A stretch of DNA of 64,000 nt from Lepas anatifera (Eukaryota; Arthropoda; Thecostraca; Lepadidae), in the NCBI GenBank assembly GCA_034440635.1, contig JAOTON010002243.1, positions 1,148,501-1,212,500 on the forward strand. The letters are read 5' to 3'. This document shows, piece after piece, positions 22,640-36,869 of the stretch (positions are counted from its first letter, which is position 1; each line of letters begins with the position of its first letter). The notes below the pieces were generated by a model, which did not search any database, was not told the origin of the DNA, and worked only from the letters and a program-made list of their open reading frames with translations. Both the position numbers and the translations under genes were made by a program.

Positions 22640-23440
22640 ACTTAATCGTGCAGATAACATTTATGTTCTCGCGGGGGTGCCGGGGCCTCCTTGGCTGTGA
22701 TCTTGTTCGGCGGCAGCCTGGGGGACGGGGGAGCTTTGAATCACCTGTGCCATACCGATATCCATTAGGGACAGCAGATGTTCCAACACCAACAGATTTG
22801 GCTCCCTTTGGGTCTGTCAGGTTTCGGTCGGGCGGGTTGCACCGGGGAGGTCCTGGCGCCTTTGCATCTCTCTGGAATCGTAACGCGTTATAACCAACGT
22901 ATATTAAACATGTCTGTGGTTCAGCACCCAGTGTCGAGTCACATTGTGGTGCTTCCACACCTGACACACATATCAATTCATGCCTCACTTCATGCTCTCA
23001 TTTTCAGTCACTCGCATCTCATCTTCTTCTTTTCAGAATAGAAACCGGGGGAGTATAAAAGGGTGAGTAAAGACCTGACTTTTTCTTTTTCTGACATCCA
23101 CATCATTTGGACCGACAACCAGACGAGAAAATCCCCATTCCCTTCGTTGCTCCCGGGGGCTGGTGAACAACAGGTTTTCACCTCGCTTGCTGGCCGGGGG
23201 GCAACGGAAGGAATTATATTCATTCATGCTCTCATCTTCAGTCGCTCTCACCTCATCATCACCCCAAATATACAAAACACGTCGTTGTAGTACGGGCAGT
23301 AAATATGTCTCAGGCTCAGCACCCAGTGTCAAGCTGCGCACTGGGTGTTTCCACGAGAGACAAACATTATAAAAAAAGAAAAAATATATATATAACATCT
23401 GGAGAACAGGAGACACCACTGCAATGTCTGACGCGGCAGG
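22640..23440. other. Unassigned sequence with degenerate internal duplication
   Basis: Segments around 22900-23040 (cagcacccagtgtc, tcatgctctcat) recur around 23215-23340, partly in the same order. A TATAAAAG motif at 23055 is followed by ggtgagtaa, but no supporting gene is visible. The right end (acatctggagaacaggag through gacgcggcagg) is shared with 17240-17290. Confidence 0.4.

Positions 23441-23441
<1 letters not shown>

Positions 23442-23504
<63 letters not shown>
23442..23504. repeat. (AT)n microsatellite at left edge of fold-back element
   Basis: About 31 AT units directly abutting the outer end of the left arm of the fold-back element. Confidence 0.97.
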
Positions 23505-25993
<2,489 letters not shown>

Positions 25994-26246
25994 TTACAGG
26001 CCGTGCAAAATGAGGTCCACGTCCCAAGTGCACTACTGAGGACCACCTCCTGAGATTGTCAAGAGCGACTTACTGTTTTATACTGTTGATGCTCTTTAGG
26101 GCCGAAATGAAGTACTTTATGAATTTTGTTGGAAATGTGTTTTTACAATCTTCCAGAGATTGCTGAAAAACCGAGGACATTAGAGAACAGCGAGGTCCGA
26201 TTGTGTGACTTTTGCTTAACGTCGGTGTATATCGAGGCCCGAATTT

Positions 26247-26377
26247 CATAGGCGGATCCAGGGGTTTTGGTCGTTGGGGCAAAAATTCTAAAACTAAATT
26301 TTTTACCAAAAATCTTAATCTGGTTCAGATTGTGAAATTTTGGTGAACCTGAAAATGACCCCCTTGACCCGCCTATG
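26247..26377. mobile_element. Short MITE-like element with cataggcggatcc ends
   Basis: The left end cataggcggatccagggg and the right end cccgcctatg are inverted, as in the GC-rich MITEs at 33154, 34621 and 37567. The interior is AT-rich and unrelated to theirs. No clear 8-bp target duplication. Confidence 0.5.
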
Positions 26378-26639
26378 ATGTGTGTGACAGTGCTAAACAA
26401 AGGTCACTACTTAGGTCCAGTCCTTGGACCAGTTGTGTACCACTTTTTGCGCTTTGTGGTAGGGACAGGTATCAGTGCCGAATCCAAGAGGGGAATAGAG
26501 CGACTCAAGCCCCTATCCCCGCCCCAAAAATGACCGAGCTTCCATAGTAAATGCATAGCCGGAGGTAGTCTGAGGTTAGGGGCGCAAGCTTCCCGATATT
26601 TGGGGGTTCGAGCCCCATGCTCAGAGAAACCCCTCAATA

Positions 26640-27720
26640 GCCGATCGAGCCCCCCCTCGCCCTCAATCCCACATTGCGGGCCCCTTGGATACAGCCAGGC
26701 TCAAGCAGTCTACCTGGGCTGACTGTGGCTGCAGCCGGGCTCCCTGGCATGCTTGCCAGGCCCCTGTGGGCTGCCCATAATCTCTGTGTCCGAACTGGGG
26801 CCATATATTCAGCAGTCTCGGGCCATCTGTAGTTCAACCGGGCCCCAGTTATTCACCCAGGCCCTCTGTGACCAGGGATGTAAATTTGTGAAAGTCACAT
26901 GACCTTTAATGTCGGCGCGCCCTAAACCACCAAATTTGTGAACAAGTTAAAGGGTGTTTTTTCCCAGCCGAGTCGTAAAATTTGTTGATGGGCTGAGAAT
27001 AGGTGCGTTTACCCCCCACTCCACACACCCCCTCCCCCCCACGCCCGCTCACATAGATCTGGGACCGGTTGGGCGGCAGATCTGGTTTAAACATCCCGAA
27101 TTTTTAGGGATGCTTTTCAAAGTTAGTGGTGTTTTCAAAATGTTTAGGGATGCTCGCGCACCTCTAAAAGTACACAATGCTACACGCCTGCCTGTGACTT
27201 CAACTGGGCTCCCTGTTGTTCAGCAGGCGCGGGTCCCCTATGGCCTCAGACGAGGCCCTGTCATGAATGCGGGCGCCTGAAGTCGACCTGGACATCTAGT
27301 GTCTGCATTCGGACCCCCTGGCATACCTTTGAACCCTGTGTTCCAAAATGTCCCCCTGTAGAGACACCGTGGCCCTTGTGTTCTGCATTGGCCCCTTTTA
27401 GTCTGCACAGGCTCTGCTTGGTCTACCCGGGCCCCCGTTGTCTACCCCGGCCCTTTGTGGATCAGCTGCCCTCTTGTGGTTTTCCGGATCTCCTGCGGTC
27501 AACCCCATTTTTCTGCCCGGACCTCTGGCGTCCTACCCGGGACTTCCTTGGTCTGCCTGCGTCCTTTACAGCTTGTCTCGGCCCCGTGGTCTGCCTGTGC
27601 CCCTTGTGGGCTGCCCGGACTCTTATGGGTTTCCAAAGTTCCCTGTGGTCTTCCCGGGCTCTCCATGGTCTGTCCGGGCCCCGTGTGCTCTGCCTGTGCC
27701 CATATGTTTGAACACCCCTT
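26640..27720. repeat. Degenerate C-rich short repeat, interrupted
   Basis: Irregular reiteration of gggccccttgtg, tctgcccgg and ggtctgcc phrases of about 20-30 bp at 26640-26870 and 27180-27720. Unrelated sequence at about 26875-27175 separates the two parts. In style it resembles the C-rich repeat of the hAT-like element at 7690-9470, but the phrases differ. The long open frames reflect low stop density. Confidence 0.6.
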
Positions 27721-27876
27721 CCAGATTGGTTCCTGCGCGGTATAGCGAAAAACGCTACGGGTGGTTGATATGGCATGAAAATGACGAAGAAGCTTCATCA
27801 GTCACTTTTGTTCGGGCCAATGTTCAGCTCAAACACGTTAAAGAAGATGACAGTTGATGGTATGGTTGTTTGTTAC

Positions 27877-28336
27877 TTAAAAGGAAGGTGACACCTTTGT
27901 CGAGATGCTGGAATTTAGTCTAATTAGGGGAACTTTTAGCAAAAAAATCATGGAACTGTCCATTATTTCTCTGAAAAATGTACAATAAGCTCAACATTTT
28001 GATTTTCAAAATGTTCCTCTAGGGAAATAAATACATATATGCCTGTGGATGATGTCATGATCTGGCAACCACTACCATTTTCAATCCGCTTCAAGGGCTT
28101 CGATTGGCTGATACTCACCGTGACATCAGCATATGTCGTCACACCAACAGCCATGACAACTGTGGTCTGCTGCTAATGGTACATGAGGGGTACATTTCAG
28201 GTAGGAATAAGCTTTTTTCTACGGAAATCTCGAGTTCCAAGAAATATTATATATTGAGTACTGGGTTCTCCGACTTGCTTTCCAACTTCGCTATCTCAGT
28301 TAAAATCATGTTATGAAGGTGCCACATTCCCTTTAA
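27877..28336. mobile_element. MITE with TTAA flanks, copy 1
   Basis: TTAA at 27877-27880 and 28333-28336 bracket inverted ends (aaggaaggtgacacctt and aaggtgccacattccctt). Aligns along its whole length with 45608-46063. Contains cctgtggatgatgtca and catcagcatatgtcgtcac. TTAA target use is known from piggyBac and Kolobok families; which applies is not decided. Confidence 0.85.
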
Positions 28337-28990
28337 GAGGTCTAGCCTCTGACTGCTTTTAGGTAGAGCCAACATTAAAATAGGCGTCATTCGATTCCTC
28401 TCGTACCGGCCTGTAGCCCAGTATCCCAGGGCATATTTTAAGGAATTGGGACTGGTGGGCATTCGGCTGAAAAGGGCACGAATTCCCACCAAAAGGGCAC
28501 TCCAGAAGCATCAAATGACTGGTGACTGGTGGGCACTGAGCCGTTCAAGGCCGTTCACTGGTGGACATAGCACTGGGGACTGGTGGGCAAAATGCCCACC
28601 ACTTTGTAGCTTAAAATATGCCCTGCAGTATCCTAAGCCATATTTACAGAAAGGGAGACATTTTTACCAACCCACGTTCTCCATGAATCTTCATGGCAGA
28701 TTTCATACCCCATATCTGACCTCAAGCCAGGGATCTTAGAAAAATCCCAAAACATATTCTGTAACAATGTAACATCCAGTGGGGCGATTGTCTGATGATT
28801 TTGACCTAAATTAACGCTGCAATCTTCAACATTTGTGTTAGGTAGGATCACTTGGCCTAGCCTGTTAAATTTACCAGATATGACTGAAGCTTAAGATTTT
28901 GAGGGAAGTAGTACAATCCATTAAGGATCAGGGGTGCCAAGTACGGGCGGCACTTCGCGCCACCGTTTATTCGGACCTGCAGGGGGAGGG
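28337..28990. repeat. Probable TTAA-type element remnant
   Basis: Flanking the 199-bp MITE are segments typical of the T-family: tcattcgattcctctcgt near 28390, and a G/C-rich end with gggcggcacttcgcgccacc near 28950 that compares with gcggtgcgtagcgccgcc in the copy at 33517. The ends are not definable. Confidence 0.35.
28427..28625. mobile_element. 199-bp MITE with perfect 8-bp target duplication
   Basis: Terminal inverted repeats cagggcatattttaag and cttaaaatatgccctg; flanking octamers CAGTATCC at 28419-28426 and 28626-28633. The interior reiterates ggactggtgggca. hAT-like by duplication length. Confidence 0.9.
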
Positions 28991-29303
28991 TTAATGTTTG
29001 TATCAATCTCGCGAAGGTTGGTACATCAATAATCAGATCATTTTCGCGGTAGGTACAGCTTTAAAATATTTACATCTAAAAACGAACGTAAATACTTTTT
29101 TGGTCACATTTTTATTAAAAAAATTCCGGACCCCCGGGCAAGATTTTGTGCTGCTAGAAACCAACTCTGGAGGCCCTGAGATCAGCTCCTGGGCCCTGAA
29201 GCCAAGCGCATGGCTTGGGGAATGCGAGACTAGTTCTTGAGCCCCCAATATTTACTATTGAGACCCTCCGAGATAAGTGCTTCGATGTTTCAGAGCTTAT
29301 GTG

Positions 29304-30096
29304 CAGTGCTGGGCGCGTTCCTCGATTTTTGGTGGTGCGTTAGCGCTCCTGCGTTCCTCCGGCCGCAGTTAGTGCTCTTCTGGAATAGTGCTCCTCAATT
29401 TTTCACTCGGTGCGCTAGCGCTCCTGCGTTCCTCTGTTCCAAACTAGTAACCCGCAATTGACCTGGGTCCAGAGCCGAACGCTACTGACCAAGGGGATTC
29501 GCCCCCTCTCCCTCCCCAGTTAACTCAGCTTCTTAAAAAAAGAAATGAAAAGAAAAAATGTCGCATTTTATTAAAAAATGAAATAATGCGAGTTAGGTAC
29601 ACCGCACAAACTAGTTCAATCCAACCAAGTTAACGAAAATGTTCAATCTTAGATAGGGCATGGAGATCGAAAACAAAATAACTATTTCTATGACCAACAC
29701 TGATGCGTGAAATCCACTCAAGCATAGGTATTTGCAAGTATATTCACGTAACATACTGTAACAAACACTTCCAACAAGCATGGCAATACTGGCGCCAGAC
29801 GTTGTGCACCTCTGTGTTGCAAGGATAGGCTACAGAGGGCGCTGCGAATGTGCATTTTTCCGTATATTATGCAGTTAAGCTGTCAAGGTGTATACTTTTA
29901 TGTAGTTCAATTTCTTCAGTGCAGGGTTCACGCTTCATACAATGAGGAGCGCTTCAAAATTTAGGCAGTGCGCTCCTCTTACTTGCGCTCGTTGGAAAAA
30001 ACTTTCCGATCCTGCGCTCTTGCGTTCCTAAAAAGGCAGTGCGTACGTACGCAAGAGCACAGGAGCGCACGAAAGGAGTGCACTTGCCTAGCTCTG
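29304..30096. mobile_element. hAT-like element, ~0.8 kb
   Basis: Inverted ends cagtgctgggc and gcctagctctg. Flanking octamers are cttatgtg (29296-29303) and ctcatatg (30097-30104), 6/8 with both differences being transitions. Blocks rich in gcgctcctgcgttcct occur in opposite orientations near both ends (29340-29430 and 29950-30075). No transposase. Confidence 0.6.
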
Positions 30097-30129
30097 CTCA
30101 TATGATAAACTCTGAGAACATAAATCAGA

Positions 30130-31620
30130 AATCGAGGAGGTCTGGCGAGGGGCCCCGAGCGGAGGGCGCTGTTTGGCCTGCGACTCGAAGGTAGGCCGGT
30201 CGACCAGTGGGTGCTGCAGCATGTCGTCCTGTAGGGCGACTGGGCGCCGCACTGCCGCCGCTTGCGGCCCTTGGGTACGTTGGTCAGGCGGTTGCTGGGA
30301 GGACGCTGGTAACAGAAGTTCTGGCGCGCGTCCACGCGAGAGAAGGCCACAGGGGTTATGAAGAGGTTGGCAGGCCGGTGAAGATGTCAAATTTTTCCTT
30401 TGCCACCAGAGACGATGCTGGGGGTTTGCCGCCCCAACGCAGCTGCGGCGAAAGCAGCAAGGAAAAGTCAGTGCCCACCCGGTCAGGGCCCAGGTCAGAG
30501 GTGAGCGGTCACGCCCTCCGGCAGCCCAATGTCCATGTATTGGTATGTCCATGTACTCAATGTCCAGGCACCTCCCTCGCCCCGGAGCCACCGTCCAGAC
30601 GCCTGGTGCCGATGGAGGGGAGCCTATACTTAGAGGCGTTGACCAAGTGGTAAGCCTGCGAGCGGTAAGCGAGCCTGCGACTCGAAGGTAGGCCAGTCGA
30701 CCAGTGGGTGCTGCGGCATGTGGTCCTGCAGGCGGGAGAGCCCGGGTGCCGCACTGCCGCCGCTTGCGGCCCTCCGGTACGCTGGTTAGGCGGTTGTTGG
30801 GAGGATGCCCGTAGTAGTTGTTCCGAGGCGTGTCCACGCGAGAGAAGGCCACAGGCGGTATGGAGAGGCTGGCGGGCCGAGTCGGGTAGGCTGCGTCCAT
30901 GCAGGAGGTGGGTACTACGTCCGTGTAGATCGAGCTACCAGACTCGTCCATCGGTATGAGCTGGAAGATGGGGGCGGCAGGCAGCAGAAAACCAGAAGGT
31001 AGACCACCAGGAGATGTCGTGTCGTCTCCTGGTCACAGAGATAGGTGGGCGGTAGACAGCGGAAGCAGGTGGATAGGCGCGTCCCAAGCAGACGTCCAGG
31101 AAGGCGGCATCGCGGCCCCCGGCGGCGACACCGCCGGGCAGGAGTAGCGCGGCAGTCAGCCGCCAGCGACGGGGGACGCAGCCCGGCCGACCTCATCAGC
31201 CTTCCCGGAATACGCACACTCCGTAGGTCCACGAGACCTCGTCCCCGGCGGATCAGGACGCAGACGAGCGCGACACCACAACCGCAGCAGAGTCGAAAGG
31301 CCGGGCGGACGCGCCCTCACCACACCCCCGCCGGCCTGCGGGGGCGCGGCCGGTCGCGGTGGATCGCTTCCGGGCCACCAGAGATGATGCCGGGAGAGTC
31401 GCCAACTCAACGTAGCGGCGACGAAAGCAGCGAGGGAAAGCCGGCGCCCAACCAGCCAGGGCCGAGGTCGGAGGTGAGCGGCCACGACCTGAAAATATGC
31501 AATAGTTAGGGATGTGCGGGGAAACAGGGTCAGCGGCAGACCAGCAGGAGGCGGGCGAACATTGGTGAGATTGGTCAAGGGCATACAGACCGTGCAGTGC
31601 GGCTAGCAAAGGGTGGGAAG
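30130..31620 (-). pseudogene. GC-rich duplicated coding-like block of unknown origin
   Basis: Markedly GC-rich relative to its neighbours, with long open frames on the minus strand. The peptide around SIPPVAFSRVDTPRNNYYG (from about 30890) and its diverged second copy VAFSRVDARQNF (from about 30350) show a duplicated unit: 30170-30360 and 30680-30890 align, about 510 bp apart. A third similarity, 30405-30540 versus 31375-31500, is about 970 bp apart. Conserved peptide pieces such as RKRRQCG and ALQDDMLQHPLVD suggest descent from a real coding sequence, but frameshifts separate them. I do not recognise the protein. It abuts a hAT-like 3' fragment (31840-32474), so capture by that transposon is possible. 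Confidence 0.4.
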
Positions 31621-31839
31621 ACTACGAGCCCGACGTCGACCCCACCAACCCGGTGTTAGTTCAAGCTTGAAACCTTAATATTTTCTTAAAAATGGCCACC
31701 CCAACCAATGAACAGCCCTCCGCCAACACATTAGGGCCCTGTCCCAGGTAAAGAAAGAAAGTAAGAAAAAGACAGTTTGGACCAGGAGAAGGGGGTGCAC
31801 TAAAGGGACTAGTCAAAGACAGGTTTTGGAACAGATCAA

Positions 31840-32474
31840 AAAGTGGCGTATTGACTAGTTTTCACAATTTTCACACCACACCACACCACCTCCACCAAAT
31901 CACCGGCCTATTCACTTTTTTTAACTGGGGCCGATCCTTGAAAATATGGAACTTAATAAACGCGTTCAAAAGGTATCAGGCAAATTATTCCGGCAGACAA
32001 ATATTATTCTTCCAAAGACACTATGCCGCCCCTCCTCTCAGGGCCATTGTGGGAGGCGAGGAACTTAATCTGCGTTCAACCAGAGCTCAATCGTCACGAC
32101 AAAACCAGTGGGCAGAACAAATGATTTTTCCACTCCAATATGTCTTAGCCTGCACATGGTGACAGATATCACAGGCTCCGCTGATTTATCTGATGTTAAT
32201 AACTTACATAAATTGGCTGATTTGTCGTTAAATATATCCAAGACAGTCGTGTTTTGGCTATTTCCATGGCATTTTGGTGATTTTTTTCATTTTAATCGAG
32301 TTTTTTCTCCGTCAATGCCATAATTACATTTTTCTTGAACTAAAGGTCCCCAAAAATGATACGAATAAAGATGTAGTAAGTATTTCAGGTTACATTAAAA
32401 GTGTCCTTTTTCTCCCGGGGTGCCCCTCAAAGTTGGTGTGCCCTCCCATACCAAAGCTCTGGCTGCACCCCTGC
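31840..32474. mobile_element. 3' fragment of the hAT-like family of 6302-10417
   Basis: Aligns collinearly with 9780-10417, including atatggaacttaataaacgc, cgtcacgacaaaaccagtgg and the terminal caaagctctggctgcacccctg. The left end of this copy is not found. Confidence 0.88.
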
Positions 32475-32568
32475 GGCTCACTGAAATTTTGATGGTGAGT
32501 TAAGTTGGAATTGAGCGAATTGCTTTCAGCTCGCGACTTGAGTTGAGCCGAATAAAAAATCTGAAATG
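32475..32568. repeat. Remnant of the P-type transposon right end
   Basis: The sequence cttgagttgagccgaa, ggctcactgaa and ctgaaatgcacacctctg parallels the P-type right end at 16700-16828 (gagttgagccggctcactgaa...ctgaaacgcacaactctg) with many substitutions. It follows directly after the hAT-like 3' end. Confidence 0.45.
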
Positions 32569-32796
32569 CACACCTCTGCTCTCTACTAAGCTAGTGAAAA
32601 ACCTTGATGTTTGAAGTGATTGCTCGATTTTCAACTTGTATCCTAATATGAATATGTGCTTTCTAGTGAAAAAGCTATCAAACAGCTTATTTTTAAAATA
32701 TATAAAAACCTTCAAGAGATCTATTAAAGGACATTCTTCTCACTTTTGCGCTTAAATTATTTGCTCACTTAAATTATTTGCTAACCTCAGCCAGAT

Positions 32797-33143
32797 TGGC
32801 AATTTTGACCTGTAGGGAATTTTCATGGACCCAAATTTTTATCATCTGAAGCTTAGACTAGACAAAATAAAAATACTTGCTCTCCAAATCACCTATATAC
32901 AGAAAAATAATGCATGAAAGTTATTTGGAGATTTCTTTTTGTAAGCCATAGCGGAGTCGTACATAATTCGTTCGTTGCGAGCACTTTCTCCACTCGAGAT
33001 TAAACAAGTTGATCATGAGCTTGTTTAATCTCGAGTGGCGAAAGGCCGCACAACGAATGAATTTTTTGTACATTTTATCTAGTCCAAGCTTCAGAGAATG
33101 CGAAGTTTGTGTCCATGAAAACTCTAAATGTGTCAAAATTGCC
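32797..33143. repeat. Imperfect inverted repeat, ~170-bp arms
   Basis: ggcaattttgac..ttttcatggaccc..tgaagcttagactagacaaaat on the left pairs with attttatctagtccaagcttca..gtccatgaaaac..gtcaaaattgcc on the right. The centre at about 33003-33026 holds a near-perfect hairpin, cactcgagattaaacaag / cttgtttaatctcgagtg. Confidence 0.8.
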
Positions 33144-33153
33144 ATCCTTAACC

Positions 33154-33415
33154 CATATGCGGATCCAGGATTGCCGATGGGGGGACACCTTCCCGGGGAG
33201 GCGCCATCCGGACCAGGGGGCACCAATTTTGACCGGCAAAATCTATTAGGTGGGCGCCAAATCTTATCGGTGGGCGCCGATTTTCGCATCCCGGGGGAAG
33301 AGGTGGGAAGCGACATTTTAGGGGGCGCCATCGACCTTTCAGGGGGCGCCGTGAGCATTTCAGGGGACGCCGAGGGTCGATCGGGTGGGGCACGTGCCCC
33401 CTGGATCTGCCTGTG
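33154..33415. mobile_element. GC-rich hAT-type MITE (M-family), copy 1
   Basis: Ends catatgcggatccagg and cctggatctgcctgtg. Aligns in inverse orientation with 34621-34892 and 37567-37814 (gggggcgccatcgacctttc, ggtgggcgcc). The flanking octamers ccttaacc and cttgaacc match at 6/8. Confidence 0.85.
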
Positions 33416-33516
33416 CTTGAACCTTAATGTGAAGCGAATACTAGCTTTTCCGCCTTGGTACTAATATATGCTCATCAGTGACAAAGTAACCAAAGATCAA
33501 GTACCCTAGTGAAAAC

Positions 33517-34360
33517 TTATCACGCGCATTGACGGGGGTGGGTACCCGCCCCCCTCGAGTTTGCCAAAGATAGCAGTAAAACGGCGGTGCGTAGCGCCGC
33601 CGTACTTGGCATACCTTTTCCCTCATCCTTTTACAACTTCTGTGAAAATGTTAAAGTTAGGTCATCTCAGGTCAGGTCACCAGTACAGGTCAAGTGACCT
33701 GACCTCAAAAAAAGTTTAAGAGTCGGAGTCGGAGCAGGGTGAACTTATCCGATTAAACCTCATATCACATAATGTTCCCACCGAGTTCTCTAAAATATGC
33801 TCCGGTATTTTTTATATCGATGACCTAAGGTCAGGTACGAGGCATGACCTCTCCATTGGAAATACGTAGGAAAAATGGTTTTTACTGTATAACTCAGTAA
33901 CGAATAGTGATAGAGCGTTTATGTTAACTTTATTCGACTCGCCTTGGTTTTGCGGTTCTAATGATATGCATTTTATATAATTTGACAATGACCTGATCTA
34001 AGGTCAGGTCAAATCCTTGATTTGACCAAGCAAGGTCAAATTATATATCATTCGATTCGGCTTGCTGCGAGGATTCATATAGCTTATGTGGTTTTGCTCT
34101 ATCTTTATTTGTTCAGATGTAATGGCCGAAAAGCTTAATTTACATGTTATCCCTATTACGGCATGTTTTGACCTCTCGTGACCCGAAAAGTGACCTGACA
34201 AAAAATTGTTCAAATATTTTCGATGGAGAAGTGGATGGGCAACCAAACGCCGTTTGCCGTTTTTTGCTACCTACCGTGGTTCTCGAGATCTTAGGGGGCG
34301 GGTACCCGACCCCCTCGTCAAAGCGAATGTGGCTCAGACCCCCGTCAATGCGCTTGTTAA
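33517..34360. repeat. TTAA-type AGGTCA-rich element, 844 bp
   Basis: The left end is TTAT then cacgcgcattgacggggg; the right end is cccccgtcaatgcgcttg then TTAA. Inverted sub-terminal ggtacccg blocks lie inside both ends. Very similar along its length to 59853-60698, including gtcatctcaggtcaggtcac. Confidence 0.85.
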
Positions 34361-34620
34361 CAAAGAAAATATCTACTTGAAGAACTTCAACTTACTTTTC
34401 CAATAAGTTATTGATTAACCTTAGTTTAAAGCAACTATTCGCCTTTCGGCTTGCATCACAACAAAATGTGTGCTTTTTAGTAAACAAATCGAAGAGCTTG
34501 ATAGTAAAATGTTAAAAATATCAAGAGATCTAGTAAAAGACATTCAACTCAGTTCCACACAGAGTTATTGACTAACCTTAGTGTGAAGTGACTACCCGCG
34601 TTTCGGCTTGGGTCCCAATG

Positions 34621-34892
34621 CATAGGCGGTTCCAGGGGGGCAAAGGGGGCACGTGCCCCCCGATCGACCCTCGGCGCCCCCTGAAATGGTCACGGCGCCC
34701 CCCTGAAAGGTCGATGGCGCCCCCCTGAAATGTCGCTTCCCACCCCCTCCCCCCAGGATGCGAAAATATGCGCCCACCGATAGGATTTGGCGCCCACCTG
34801 ATAGGTTTTGCCGGTCAAAAGTGGCGCCCCCTGGTCTGGATGGCGCCCCCCGGGAGGTGCCCCCCCGATCGGCAATCCTGGATCCGCGTATG
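34621..34892. mobile_element. GC-rich hAT-type MITE (M-family), copy 2
   Basis: Ends cataggcggttccagg and cctggatccgcgtatg. Perfect octamer duplication TCCCAATG at 34613-34620 and 34893-34900. 272 bp, non-coding. Confidence 0.95.
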
Positions 34893-35241
34893 TCCCAATG
34901 TGCATATCAGTGACAAAGCAATCAAATAGCTTGCTTTGGATCATGACTGATAAGTGAAAAGTTGCTTTGTAGCCGAGAAAAATGTAAAACAAAAATATTG
35001 AAAGCAAGTGTTTAGTTCTTCGGACTAGGCTTTCATTCATGCTAGCCTTAATAGAAAAGCAAAAGTGGCTAATCACTTAGGCTGCACCATTTTTGGGTAG
35101 ACTTCTAAGGTAAGTGAAAATTAATTGAGGACATGCTGGTGGAGTACTCTAAATTAAAAATAATAAAAATATACCCAAAAGAAATAACTACATTGAGAGA
35201 TGTAGATAGTCCTTAGGACTAAACTTTCACTTATACTAGAC

Positions 35242-36254
35242 TTAACACGCACCCCGCTGGGGGGCGAAATTCGCCCCCTCCTGGTTTTTCCCAGATAGCT
35301 CAAGAACAAAGAGACGCAGAACAACGAAACTTACGGTACCTTATTTCTGATTAATTTTACACATTTGACCACATTTTTTAGTTAAGGTCATGTCAGGTCA
35401 AGGAGCTATTCAGGGTCAAGTGACCCGACCTCAAAACCTAAAATTACGAGTTTGAAGCAGCGCCCAGGGAACATTAGCAAACCGATCAGTTTGAAACTTT
35501 CACAATCTGATAAGGTCATTAGGTTCTACAAATCTGCTATCTCGGAATTTTGATATTGGTGACCTAAGGTGGGGTCAATTTTTGTTTACTCCATTATAAG
35601 TCTATGGTGAAAAATAGAATGGACTCGTTTTCAGGAAATACTGGATAGATAAGGCTGAAAATCCTCAAAATGCCTATTCTTACCACAATCTTGACCATAA
35701 ACTTAAATTTTTGAGCATCTGACCTCTCAAAGGTCATATCAGGTCACGGGAGCAGAGAGTGATTGTTTTGCCAATAACTTCTCATTGAATTGAGATAAAG
35801 CTCCCATTCTGCTTGCATTGTGTTTATATTGTCACGGGAAGTCGATCAATATGCAGCATGACCATACCAGGTCACTCTGTGACCCTGACCAAGATCGAGG
35901 TCAGGTCATTTTCACTATTTGACCTAGCAAGGTCATATTATACATCATTCGATTTGCCGCGATGAGAGGAATGCAATGATGCATAAGTATTTGCTCTAGC
36001 TCTCCTGAGGGCAGATTTAGAGAGGGAAATGTACACTGTTCTGTTGTAAGCCTATGGAGGATTCTTTGACCTATGCTGACCTCAATAGTGACCTGACATA
36101 AAGATACTTCGTATAAATTCTCTTCGTCTTGTCAAGAGCTTTCGAACGCAGCCCGTAATTTTCCTTTAGCTTTCGTGGGGAACGAGATACGGAGGGGCGG
36201 AAAACGCCCCCACCGGGGCGCGTCATGCAAGGGACCCCAGCGGGCGCGTGTTAA
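35242..36254. repeat. TTAA-type AGGTCA-rich element, complete reference copy
   Basis: TTAA at 35242-35245 and 36251-36254 bracket inverted ends: acacgcaccccgctgggg at the left, and ccccagcgggcgcgtgt at the right. Nearby at 35042-35075 a paralogous stretch (gctagccttaatagaaaagc) matches the joined flanks (ctagac + ttaatggaaaagc) without the element, supporting TTAA as the duplicated target. About a dozen AGGTCA/TGACCT motifs; no coding frame. Related to 24-525 and, inverted, 5060-5985. Confidence 0.9.
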
Positions 36255-36869
36255 TGGAAAAGCGAAGGCGTCTAGTCATTTGTCCAATGAGTCTGAAAAT
36301 AGGTAAGTCTAGGTATTTTGGGCATGTCTGCTTGTGATCCAATATGTGCTAATCAGTGAGATCACCAAAACGCAGATCTACCCAATTTTAACCCTCATAG
36401 GGTATTCATAAAGCATCCACAACATTGGGTACCTATTGCAACAAGCCGCCACTGAGAGTGGGCATGTCAATTCCAATGGTCTGGATCTTTCTACTTCAAT
36501 TATTGATACGATTTTGAAGTCAGCATGGCCTCTAAGAAAGCTTCTTAGGCTAGGCAGAAATTAGAGTAAAAAGGCAAAGTAGCTACCTATCCCAGGAATA
36601 ATTATCGAAGGATCAAGTAACTCATGTAAGGTCTAAAAAAATTGAATTTCTTTTTTGTGTCAGGAAGTGATCCAAAAAGGAGGAAAAACTGGCGTGCACT
36701 TAGTTCCATCATAGTCCTATGGAATCAGATTGTTTTAGCAAACATCACATTCATACGTCCTACAGACCATGGGTGGATATCTCTGTTCTATTTGGAAGGG
36801 GAGGGGTTTTTGGATGGGTTAACAACACTAGTAGATAGGTAGGGTAGTACAAGTTCTATACAAACCCCT

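Noticed and set aside
23053..23075. TATA box followed by a splice-donor-like gtgagt
   Set aside because: No adjacent coding exon, Inr or conserved context; short motifs occur by chance.
26239..26385. 8-bp target duplication for the short MITE at 26247
   Set aside because: Flanking octamers do not match, so only the inverted ends are claimed.
27376..27857. Overlapping long frames of 96-139 codons
   Set aside because: All three plus frames and the minus strand are open because the C-rich degenerate repeat has few stops; no motif is shared with known proteins.
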